Shown here: positions 9,478 to 16,738 of the stretch, in pieces | Layout: each line of letters starts with the position of its first letter | How positions within the stretch are numbered: the first letter of the stretch is position 1 | Origin: PXAP01 sp964421595 | Lineage (GTDB): Bacteria > Bacteroidota > Bacteroidia > Bacteroidales > PUMT01 | Assembly (NCBI GenBank): GCA_964421595.1 | Contig: CAYQXY010000013.1 | Span: 1-64,000, forward strand | DNA length: 64,000 nucleotides | Direction of reading: 5' to 3' | Notes under the pieces: model-generated | Seen by the model: the letters and a program-made list of their open reading frames with translations, nothing else | Told to the model about the DNA's origin: nothing | Databases searched by the model: none | Program-made: the position numbers and the translations under genes

Positions 9478-10311
9478 ATGAAAACCCTTGATCCCTTTTT
9501 AAAAGATCTTTATAAAAAACATCAGGAAGTTACCGAATTTCTTCCTGACATCAATGATACCCGGAATTTTATTGATGATCTCATCGGCCTGCTGTTCCCG
9601 AATAACCCATGCGACAACCTTGAAAGATTCAGTGTGCGGTTCAAGGAGTCCCGGCTTTTGCTCGAGAAGCTGATGGTTTCGTTGAAAAACCGTCTGGAAG
9701 GACACCCTGAAGAGCAATCGATGATATTTTTCGATGCATTACCAGAGGTGTACAACCTTCTGACAAAAGATGCTGATGCAATTTATCAGTTTGACCCGGC
9801 GGTAACTAATCTGCAGGAGGTAATTTGCGCTTACCCGGGTTTTTATTCCATTGCAGTTTACCGGATTGCCAATTTGTTGTACAGGCAACGGGTTCCCCTG
9901 TTGCCAAGAATGATGGCCGAGTATGCTCATAGTAAAACAGGGATTGATATACATCCGGGAGCTACTATTGGCGAAAGTTTTTTTATAGACCATGGAACCG
10001 GAGTAGTAATTGGTGAAACAACCAATATTGGAAATAGTGTTAAAATATACCAGGGGGTAACTCTTGGCGCACTGATAGTCAAAAAGTCCATGGCTGCAAA
10101 AAAACGTCACCCAACTATTCAGGATAATGTTATTATATACGCCGGAAGTACAGTTCTGGGCGGTGAAACTGTAATTGGCAATGATTCGGTCATAGGAGGT
10201 AACGTCTGGCTTACAGAAAGTGTACCGCCAAATTCGGTAGTATACCATACAAGTACAGTTAAGATCAGGAACAGCAAGTACAGAAATGAATATGATGATT
10301 TTTCCATTTAA
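9478..10311 (+). CDS. cysE: Serine O-acetyltransferase
   Basis: A 277-residue cytosolic enzyme that makes O-acetylserine from serine and acetyl-CoA, the first step of cysteine synthesis. Residues about 1-150 are the helical SAT N-terminal region. Residues about 150-260 are a left-handed hexapeptide beta helix: GIDIHPGATIGESFFIDHGT, with the active-site His in DHGT, then VVIGETTNIGNSVKIYQGVT and the acetyl-CoA-binding repeats. The length matches the long SAT form. The C-terminus ends in FSI; a terminal Ile is typical of the SAT tail that docks in the O-acetylserine sulfhydrylase active site. The partner gene starts 12 bp downstream, so this is an operon. Confidence 0.95.
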   Translation: MKTLDPFLKDLYKKHQEVTEFLPDINDTRNFIDDLIGLLFPNNPCDNLERFSVRFKESRLLLEKLMVSLKNRLEGHPEEQSMIFFDALPEVYNLLTKDADAIYQFDPAVTNLQEVICAYPGFYSIAVYRIANLLYRQRVPLLPRMMAEYAHSKTGIDIHPGATIGESFFIDHGTGVVIGETTNIGNSVKIYQGVTLGALIVKKSMAAKKRHPTIQDNVIIYAGSTVLGGETVIGNDSVIGGNVWLTESVPPNSVVYHTSTVKIRNSKYRNEYDDFSI

Positions 10312-10323
10312 AAACTAAAAGAT

Positions 10324-11238
10324 ATGAAGGCAGATAATATATTACAGCTTATCGGGAATACCCCCCACGTCAGGATAAACAATCTGTTCGGCAATGATTA
10401 TAAAGTCTGGGTAAAACTGGAAAAGGACAACCCCGGCGGGAGTATAAAAGACAGAATAGCCTTGTCGATGATAGAAGCTGCAGAGAAAGACGGATCACTC
10501 AAGCCGGGTGGCACGATCATTGAACCAACATCTGGAAATACAGGTATAGGACTTGCGATTGTTGCAGCAGTAAAAAAATACAGGTTAATACTCGTAATGC
10601 CTGATTCAATGTCTTTGGAGAGAAGAAGGGTAATGACAGCTTATGGAGCAGAACTGGAGCTGACCCCACGCGAAGGAGGAATGAAGGGAGCTATTGCCAG
10701 GGCACATGAGCTTGCAGGAGATATTTCCGGTGCCTGGGTTCCTATGCAGTTTGATAATCCTGCAAACCCGGAAATACATCAAAAAGCAACTGCTGCAGAG
10801 ATCATAACCGATTTTCCCGATGGATTTGATTATATGGTGACAGGTGTGGGCACTGGAGGTCATATAACCGGAGTTGGCAAGGTATTGAAGGAAAAATTCC
10901 CTGCAATTAAAATTTATGCAGTAGAACCAGCATTGTCGCCTGTACTTGGAGGTGGTAAGCCTGGACCTCATCCTATCCAGGGCATTGGAGCCGGATTCGT
11001 TCCTTCAGTACTGGACAGATCTGTGCTCGATGGAATAATTCAGATTGAAAGGGACGAGGCTTTCGGCTATGCCATAAGAACGGCCAAGGAAGAGGGCATT
11101 TTTATGGGTATTTCATCAGGGGCCTCTCTGGCAGCCGTGGCCAGGTTAATTAAAGACATAGATAAAGGCTCAAGAATCCTTTCCTTTTGTTATGATACCG
11201 GCGAACGATACCTTTCTGTTCCCGAACTTTTCACCTGA
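10324..11238 (+). CDS. cysM: O-acetylserine sulfhydrylase (cysteine synthase)
   Basis: A 304-residue fold-type II PLP enzyme that converts O-acetylserine and sulfide to cysteine. The PLP lysine is Lys42 in NPGGSIKDR, the substrate loop is TSGNTG (residues 69-74), and GVGTGGHITGVG binds the cofactor phosphate. The length and the PGGSIKDR variant fit the CysM/CysK family; assignment to cysM rather than cysK is tentative. It is coupled to cysE with a 12-bp gap, giving a complete two-step pathway in one transcript. Confidence 0.92.
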   Translation: MKADNILQLIGNTPHVRINNLFGNDYKVWVKLEKDNPGGSIKDRIALSMIEAAEKDGSLKPGGTIIEPTSGNTGIGLAIVAAVKKYRLILVMPDSMSLERRRVMTAYGAELELTPREGGMKGAIARAHELAGDISGAWVPMQFDNPANPEIHQKATAAEIITDFPDGFDYMVTGVGTGGHITGVGKVLKEKFPAIKIYAVEPALSPVLGGGKPGPHPIQGIGAGFVPSVLDRSVLDGIIQIERDEAFGYAIRTAKEEGIFMGISSGASLAAVARLIKDIDKGSRILSFCYDTGERYLSVPELFT

Positions 11239-11544
11239 TCTATGTGGGTTATTTTTCCATTGGCAGGTATGCCGGTCGTATGTATTTTCAAAAAAAAATC
11301 ATGTTCATTTCTCCTGTAAAAAGCAAGAAGTTAAAATTTTGTAGAAAAAATACAAAATTTTAACTTACAGGAGGAACCGCTTCGCTTTCCCATGAAATTT
11401 TTTCATCCGTTTGTGTGTAATTTCGGATAAAAAAATTTCATGTACATTTGGTTAAGGGATATTAAAATGGTTATTTAGGGATATTAATTTTTGGTTGAGT
11501 CTAATCTAACGGGTACTGCCTGTCCACTATAAATCGTAATTCTG
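11239..11544. other. Intergenic region occupied by a structured repeat
   Basis: Nearly half of the 306 bp is the R2 repeat at 11308-11450. The rest is A/T-rich with no terminator-like hairpin directly after the cysM-type gene; the repeat hairpins may fill that role. Confidence 0.6.
11308..11450 (+). repeat. Dispersed structured repeat family R2, copy 1 (143 bp)
   Basis: Two consecutive hairpins. Hairpin 1 has 16-bp perfect arms (11328-11343 and 11351-11366, loop GAAAAAA), extended by CTCCTGT/ACAGGAG across a bulge of about 10 nt. Hairpin 2 has 19-bp arms with one mismatch (11391-11409 and 11424-11442). Between them is the core CCGCTTCGCTTTCCCAT. The last eight bases, TACATTTG, match the Bacteroidota -7 box, 95 bp before the NamZ gene in the same direction. 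Copy 2 at 42772-42914 has the same length and structure; copy 3 at 32958-33100 is diverged. Confidence 0.85.
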
Positions 11545-12762
11545 ATGTCAATGTATTTTTCAGGTATAGGAGTAATATACAAAAAGGTAATTATTGTAGC
11601 CTCCATATTTATTTTCATGTTTTCCTGTACTTCAGCACAATTGCTTAAATACGGAAATGTGACTACCGGAGCAGAACGTACATCTGAATATCTTCCATTG
11701 CTGGAAAATAAAAGGGTAGGAGTAGTTGCAAACCATACCTCTGTTGTTGGCAGTACCCATTTAATTGACAGTCTTATTGCTCTTGGCGTGGACGTCAGGA
11801 AAATCTATGCACCAGAGCATGGTTTTCGGGGAACAGCTGATGCAGGTGAAAAAATACTGACATCAGTTGATGATAAAACTGGTCTGCCCATGGTATCCCT
11901 TTATGGAGAAAGACTAAAGCCGCTTCCGGAAGATCTCAGAGATATTGATTTAATAGTTTACGATATTCAGGATGTTGGTGCCAGATTCTATACCTATATC
12001 TCTACAATGCATTATGTTATGGAGGCGTGTGCAGAAAACGACATCGCTGTGCTTATCCTTGACCGGCCTAACCCAAATGGTCATTATGTTGACGGGCCTG
12101 TTCTTGATATGAAACACCGTTCATTTGTAGGTATGCATCCTGTGCCGGTAGTCCATGGTATGACTGTTGCCGAGTATGCCAGGATGATCAATGACGAAGG
12201 CTGGCTTAAAGGAGGTGTCAGGGCCGATCTGCATTATGTTTTGTGTAAAGATTATGATCATCTTACCTTATACAGGCTTCCTGTGCGACCATCACCTAAT
12301 TTACAGACACAGCTTTCAATATATCTTTACCCGTCCCTTTGCTTTTTTGAAGGCACAATTGTTAGTGTAGGAAGGGGAACCGATTTCCCGTTTATGGCAT
12401 TTGGACACCCGAAAATGCAGAATTCAACATTTGAATTTACACCTGTAAGTACCCCTGGCGCCACAAATCCTCCACATAAGGATATTTTATGTTATGGGGT
12501 TGATCTGAGGGATTTCGAAGAGAGGTTTGTTGTCGATAGAAGAGAGCTGTATCTTGAATGGTTAATCTTTGCATATAAAAATACACCGCGTGATATTGAA
12601 TTCTTTAACCCGTTTTTTACACGTCTGGCCGGAAATGAAGAATTCCGGTCAATGATTGAAAAAGGAACGGGGATTTCTGCAATAATGAGATCCTGGGAGA
12701 ATGATGTAAATGAGTTCAAGAAAATAAGGAAAAAATATCTTCTTTACAGGGATTTCGAGTGA
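11545..12762 (+). CDS. Exo-beta-N-acetylmuramidase-like lipoprotein (NamZ / DUF1343)
   Basis: A 405-residue predicted lipoprotein (lipobox MFSC, Cys28). Family blocks are conserved: KRVGVVANHTSVVG, KIYAPEHGFRGTADAGE, DLIVYDIQDVGARFYTYIST, DRPNPNGHYVDGPVLD, PVPVVHGMTVAEYA and RPSPNLQT. DUF1343 proteins include Bacillus NamZ, which releases N-acetylmuramic acid from the non-reducing end of peptidoglycan fragments. In this lipoprotein form it should act in the periplasm in wall recycling or scavenging. An alternative start two codons in (11551) is equally possible. The R2 repeat directly upstream may supply the promoter. Confidence 0.88.
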   Translation: MSMYFSGIGVIYKKVIIVASIFIFMFSCTSAQLLKYGNVTTGAERTSEYLPLLENKRVGVVANHTSVVGSTHLIDSLIALGVDVRKIYAPEHGFRGTADAGEKILTSVDDKTGLPMVSLYGERLKPLPEDLRDIDLIVYDIQDVGARFYTYISTMHYVMEACAENDIAVLILDRPNPNGHYVDGPVLDMKHRSFVGMHPVPVVHGMTVAEYARMINDEGWLKGGVRADLHYVLCKDYDHLTLYRLPVRPSPNLQTQLSIYLYPSLCFFEGTIVSVGRGTDFPFMAFGHPKMQNSTFEFTPVSTPGATNPPHKDILCYGVDLRDFEERFVVDRRELYLEWLIFAYKNTPRDIEFFNPFFTRLAGNEEFRSMIEKGTGISAIMRSWENDVNEFKKIRKKYLLYRDFE

Positions 12763-13105
12763 GCCATCTTCTTCTGTAAGGAGGCTTCTTAGATAAACAA
12801 TCATAATCTTCTCTACAGGCTTGGTTTATTGAGAAGGTAAAACAATAAAAAAATTACCGCCACTAAAAATGGTAGTCTTTTAAAAGCACTACAGATAGAG
12901 TACTCACCAGTTTTACACAAATCTCAGGAATTTCACAGAGCCTATTCAATTGCCTGATATTACTGTAAATTCCCGGCAGGGGCAGTAAACGACTAGGTTA
13001 CTTTATTGAACATCAGAAATACCGGACATGTAGCCGTCAGTTATGTTCTGGAAACCATTTTGAACTTACACAGTTTTGGGTGAGATCAGTTGACACATTT
13101 AAATT
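12763..13105. other. Gene-free stretch between convergent genes
   Basis: 343 bp between the 3' ends of the NamZ gene and the phosphotriesterase-like gene. No reading frame, RNA gene or strong terminator is recognised. Confidence 0.5.
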
Positions 13106-14143
13106 TCAATTCAGTAACCTGACCCTTATTTCAAATGCACGAGAGGGATTGTCGGTTACCAGTTTGTTAATATCATCATCGGAAAAACCGTTATCACGCA
13201 ATGCCGGTAACAGATATCTGTGAATGTCGCTGTATCCTCTGTAATCTCCGCCATTAATTTCACCTGCATCATACCAGCCTGCATCATGAGATATCAATAC
13301 CTGGTCAATGACACCAGCAGATCTCAGTTCCGAGAGCCGGTCTACGTACCAGTCAAGGTTGCCCCTTTTATTTTCACCCGAAGATGAAATATTGACTCCG
13401 TCAAGAGATATCCATGCACCTCCTGAGGCAGCCTCTATCTGCTTTTCCAGGCTGCCGTTTTGTGCATGAGTCCACATAAAAGCAGCAGGAGAAACCCCGG
13501 CTGACTTAAGAATTTCCAATTGCTCAAATGCGGGTATATCGCCTCCGGTATGAGACTTGATCGGGAGTCCGGTTTCTTTATGTGTGAGTGCGGCGGCTGT
13601 AATAAGCTTGCGATGAAGATCAGAGAGTGGTCCCTGCTCCCGTACCCCTATTTTAACGAATCCCGGTTTTACTCCGCTGCCATCAATACCATTTTCAAAT
13701 TCATAAATCCACCTTCGTGCAAGATCCACAGCCGATTCCTCCCAGGCATACCCGGGTATAAACCGGTTATCAACTGCACCATAGTATCCGGTGTTTGTGA
13801 GTATGTGAATACCACTTCTTTCCGACAGGTTAAGCAGTAAAACCGGATCCCGGCCCAGGAAAGCAGGAGAGCAGTCAGAGAAACTACTCACGCCCAATTG
13901 CCTGACTTCCTCCAGAAAAGGGAGAGCCCTGATGATAACTGAATCTTTGTCCCATCGGTGATAGCCGGTACTGTCTGCCCCTATCCAGTCGACCAGCACA
14001 TGCTCATGGGACAGCCACTGTCCCATCTCACTTACAGGAACTGGACCGCTAACAGTCATAATAAACCTGTCAGGTGTTTTATCACTGCATGAAACAATTA
14101 TTATTAGCAGGGTTGACAGGATAAAGTAATTATATATTTTCAT
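13106..14143 (-). CDS. Phosphotriesterase-family metallohydrolase, lipoprotein
   Basis: A 345-residue protein of the amidohydrolase superfamily. The start at 14143 gives MKIYNYFILSTLL followed by lipobox IVSC (Cys19). A longer frame to 14299 would translate through the bacterioferritin terminator and place an odd Cys-rich stretch before the signal peptide, so it is rejected. Metal-site motifs: SHEHVLVD (HxH pair), GFVKIGV (carboxylated-lysine position), IKSHTGG, MWTHAQNG (two His ligands) and ISHDAGWY (Asp ligand). Members include phosphotriesterases and lactonases; the natural substrate here is unknown. No partner gene is nearby. An alternative start at 14164 is possible. Confidence 0.82.
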   Translation of the reverse strand: MKIYNYFILSTLLIIIVSCSDKTPDRFIMTVSGPVPVSEMGQWLSHEHVLVDWIGADSTGYHRWDKDSVIIRALPFLEEVRQLGVSSFSDCSPAFLGRDPVLLLNLSERSGIHILTNTGYYGAVDNRFIPGYAWEESAVDLARRWIYEFENGIDGSGVKPGFVKIGVREQGPLSDLHRKLITAAALTHKETGLPIKSHTGGDIPAFEQLEILKSAGVSPAAFMWTHAQNGSLEKQIEAASGGAWISLDGVNISSSGENKRGNLDWYVDRLSELRSAGVIDQVLISHDAGWYDAGEINGGDYRGYSDIHRYLLPALRDNGFSDDDINKLVTDNPSRAFEIRVRLLN

Positions 14144-14255
14144 GGCAGTGAGCTTATTTTTCATTACATGTTTGCAATCCGGGTTTTTATATCTCTTTTT
14201 ACAACATAAATATACGCTGTTCTCTGCTTTTAAACAAGGAGCACCCCTGAACATA

Positions 14256-14296
14256 ATAAAAACCGGCCACAACTCAAATTCAGTCAGGGCCGGTTT
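14256..14296 (-). terminator. Terminator of the bacterioferritin gene
   Basis: AAACCGGCC (14261-14269) and GGCCGGTTT (14288-14296) form a 9-bp stem; on the minus strand a T-rich tract follows. It lies 54 bp beyond the bacterioferritin stop and before the phosphotriesterase start chosen here, which separates the two transcripts. Confidence 0.75.
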
Positions 14297-14349
14297 CATA
14301 CTACTTCTTACTGATCTGCATAAGCCATGGCATGCAGACCTCAGTATAT

Positions 14350-14847
14350 TTATGCAGGGCCCATAGAGCCTGAAACGTTTTTGCTTCTTTCGATCGATTG
14401 AAGTGCAAGATAGTTGTCTCCATATTTTTGCAGGTTCTCCATTTCGTCCTCATATTGATCCTGGTGCCTTTCTTCATCGGCTACAAGCTCTTCAAACAGC
14501 TTTTTGGAAATAGAATCAGCATTCTGGGCACATTCATTGGCCCACAAGTTATAATCCTTAGCGCTGCCTTCTTCCATCTGGGCTGCAAGTTTGAGCATTT
14601 CCCTGACATCATGAATTGGTTTAACCGGATGAGCAAGAGTCATATCAACTTCACCCTTCAAAAACAGAACACGCTCGGCCAGTTTCTCTACATGAATCAT
14701 TTCCTGTATTGATGTGCGTTTAAAAAGATTTGCCAGCAGGTCAAATCCCTGATCATCGCAGTGAAAATGAAAATACATATACTGGTGAACAGCACTTAAT
14801 TCATCGGCTATCGCCTTGTTGAGGAGTTCAATACTTTTTTCTTTCAT
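14350..14847 (-). CDS. bfr: Bacterioferritin
   Basis: A 165-residue four-helix iron-storage protein. The diiron ligands are visible: Glu16 (IADELSAVHQY), Glu49 and His52 in QEMIHVEK, a mid-helix Glu (QMEEGSAKDYN), and E-x-x-H in VADEERHQ. Met50 sits at the position of the axial heme-ligand Met52 of E. coli Bfr, which favours a true heme-binding bacterioferritin over plain ferritin. It should store iron and consume peroxide or oxygen at the ferroxidase site. The C-terminal tail SKNVSGSMGPA is slightly longer than usual. The gene has its own terminator at 14256-14296. Confidence 0.9.
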   Translation of the reverse strand: MKEKSIELLNKAIADELSAVHQYMYFHFHCDDQGFDLLANLFKRTSIQEMIHVEKLAERVLFLKGEVDMTLAHPVKPIHDVREMLKLAAQMEEGSAKDYNLWANECAQNADSISKKLFEELVADEERHQDQYEDEMENLQKYGDNYLALQSIERSKNVSGSMGPA

Positions 14848-15214
14848 TTTAAATTGAGTTTATTGTTAATATATTAGTTTATGTATATATGATCTCTTTT
14901 TTCACTTCAAGTGCTAATATAGTCAAAAGGTTAAAATTACTTTTTTTCTACAGCAAAAAAAAGTAATCAAAAAAGTGCCGCGCTTACGGAGAAAGTCTAA
15001 AAATCAAACCTTTTTCCTAAAAACCGTTAACTCGCTACGCTCAAACAGAACGGTTTTCTTAACGGAAAAAACTTTGATTTTCTTAACGACTTTTTCCTAT
15101 GCGGAAGAAAATCGTTTCAAACAACTTTGGCATCAAATTCTAATTACTACAAATCTTATCGACCTAAATCTAACGGTAACAAAAAATACCGCTATCGAAA
15201 TCCATATAATCAAA
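14848..15214. other. Intergenic region dominated by a long palindrome
   Basis: The 367 bp between the bacterioferritin start and the aminotransferase end holds the palindromic element at 14936-15104. The remaining sequence is A/T-rich; an overlapping plus-strand open frame (14975-15397) runs through the palindrome and into the aminotransferase antisense, and is not credible as a gene. Confidence 0.6.
14936..15104. repeat. Long nested palindromic element
   Basis: First a hairpin at 14936-14967 (ATTAC plus T-run paired with A-run plus GTAAT). Then a long imperfect hairpin at 14978-15104: nested pairs include GGAGAAAGTC/GACTTTTTCC, AAAATCAAA/TTTGATTTT, TTTTTCC/GGAAAAA and AAAACCGTT/AACGGTTTT around a loop of about 20 nt containing CTCGCTACGCTC. 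It looks like a non-autonomous palindromic element. No second copy is in this window. Confidence 0.65.
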
Positions 15215-16414
15215 TCAAATCGTTCTGCCCGGATAAACTTTCAGGCCTTGCTCCAGACAATTAAGGGCTCTTTTCAGGTCCTCGCAATTCAGGACATACG
15301 CAATCCTTACCTCATCCCTCCCAAGGCCGGGTGTAGAATAAAAGCCCGAAGCAGGGGCCAGCATAACAGTTTCATTATTATAATGGAAATCACTTAACAA
15401 CCATTTTGCAAATTCGTCTGCATCGTTTACCGGAAGCCTTACAGTTGTGTAAAAAGCACCTTTTGGCGTAGGGCAGACCACTCCTTCCATTTTATTCAGC
15501 ATTTTCACCATCAGGTCTCTTCTTTCAACATACTCTTTCGATACATCTTCAAAATAATCGTCAGGAGTTTCAAGTGCTGCCTCTCCAAGTATCTGGCCGA
15601 GTGAAGGTGGACTAAGCCTGGCCTGGGCAAATTTCAATGCAGTAGAGATAACCTCTTTGTTTTTTGTTACCAGCGCTCCTATTCTGACACCGCAGGCTGA
15701 GTATCTTTTGGAAACTGAATCAAGCAAAATTACATGTTCACCGGCATCAGTTAAATGCATTGCTGAAAAATGAGTGTGGCCATCGTAGCAAAATTCGCGA
15801 TATACTTCATCTGAAAACAGGTAAAGATCATGTTTTACTATCAACTCACCTAATGTTTCCATTTCGGCTTTTGAATAGAGATAGCCGGTGGGATTGTTTG
15901 GATTACATATGATTACGCCCTTAGTACGTGAATTAATCAATTTTTCAAACTCCGAAACCGGAGGGAGTGCGAAACCATTTTCAATTGATGACGTTACCGG
16001 AATGATCTTTACTCCTGCGGTTACAGCAAAACCGTTGTAATTTGCATAAAATGGTTCAGGTGTAATTACCTCATCACCGGGGTTAAGACATGACATAAGC
16101 GCAAAAAGAATTGCCTCCGAGCCTCCGGTTGTGATCAGAATTTGAGTGTGGTCGACCCTGATGTCAATACCTTGATAATATTGTGAAAGTTTTCTTCGGT
16201 ATGATTCATTCCCGGCTGAATGACTGTATTCTATCACTTTAAGTGTGTTGTTGCGAACAGAGTCCAGTGCACCCTGCGGTGTGGGAATGTCCGGCTGGCC
16301 AATGTTAAGATGGTAAATTTTCACTCCCCTGCGTTTCGCTTCTTCTGCAAATGGAACGAGTTTCCGAATAGGTGATGCCGGCATCAACTTTCCTTTTTCT
16401 GAAATTTGTGGCAT
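15215..16414 (-). CDS. Class I pyridoxal-phosphate aminotransferase
   Basis: A 399-residue fold-type I enzyme of the AspC/AspB type. NIGQPDIPTPQGALD near the N-terminus, CNPNNPTGYLYS, the SDEVYREFCYDG block and SVSKRYSACGVRIG (PLP Schiff-base lysine at about residue 236), followed by the substrate-carboxylate Arg region, fit the family. It should transfer amino groups between an amino acid and 2-oxoglutarate in the cytosol; the exact amino acid cannot be read from sequence. It is monocistronic, with the palindromic element just downstream. Confidence 0.85.
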   Translation of the reverse strand: MPQISEKGKLMPASPIRKLVPFAEEAKRRGVKIYHLNIGQPDIPTPQGALDSVRNNTLKVIEYSHSAGNESYRRKLSQYYQGIDIRVDHTQILITTGGSEAILFALMSCLNPGDEVITPEPFYANYNGFAVTAGVKIIPVTSSIENGFALPPVSEFEKLINSRTKGVIICNPNNPTGYLYSKAEMETLGELIVKHDLYLFSDEVYREFCYDGHTHFSAMHLTDAGEHVILLDSVSKRYSACGVRIGALVTKNKEVISTALKFAQARLSPPSLGQILGEAALETPDDYFEDVSKEYVERRDLMVKMLNKMEGVVCPTPKGAFYTTVRLPVNDADEFAKWLLSDFHYNNETVMLAPASGFYSTPGLGRDEVRIAYVLNCEDLKRALNCLEQGLKVYPGRTI

Positions 16415-16738
16415 TATTGTTATAAATTAATTTGATTAGTAAACCTGAGAAATCTCAAAATACCCCCGGGTCACTGACTATTACTTTTATCCGGATATTC
16501 AGATTAATGAAATCCCGAAAAACAAAAATAGGATTTAATGATCAATAAAAGAATGACATTTGAGGTTTCCTATACTATAAAACCTTATTTTACTTAGTTT
16601 TTAAATCAGGCTGGCCTGCAGATTTCGTTTGGAATTCATTATTTTTGCCAATCTCAATATATTATAGCCTTACATAACTTATGAAGGGCAGGAGAGTTAA
16701 GATAATTAAAGGTTAAACATTTAATTTCAACAGGACAG
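16415..16738. other. Divergent promoter region of aminotransferase and valS
   Basis: 324 bp without a gene. TATTTTTG at 16640-16647 matches the -7 consensus for valS. No T-box-like or other structured leader was recognised. Confidence 0.45.
16640..16647 (+). promoter_or_regulatory. Candidate -7 element for valS
   Basis: TATTTTTG fits TAnnTTTG, about 92 bp before the valS start. The -33 region is not convincing. Confidence 0.3.

Noticed and set aside
14144..14299. N-terminal extension of the phosphotriesterase gene to 14299
   Set aside because: It crosses the bacterioferritin terminator hairpin and puts a Cys-rich stretch before an obvious lipoprotein signal peptide.
14975..15397. 140-codon plus-strand open frame
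   Set aside because: It begins in the long palindrome and continues antisense into the aminotransferase gene; composition is that of non-coding A/T-rich DNA.
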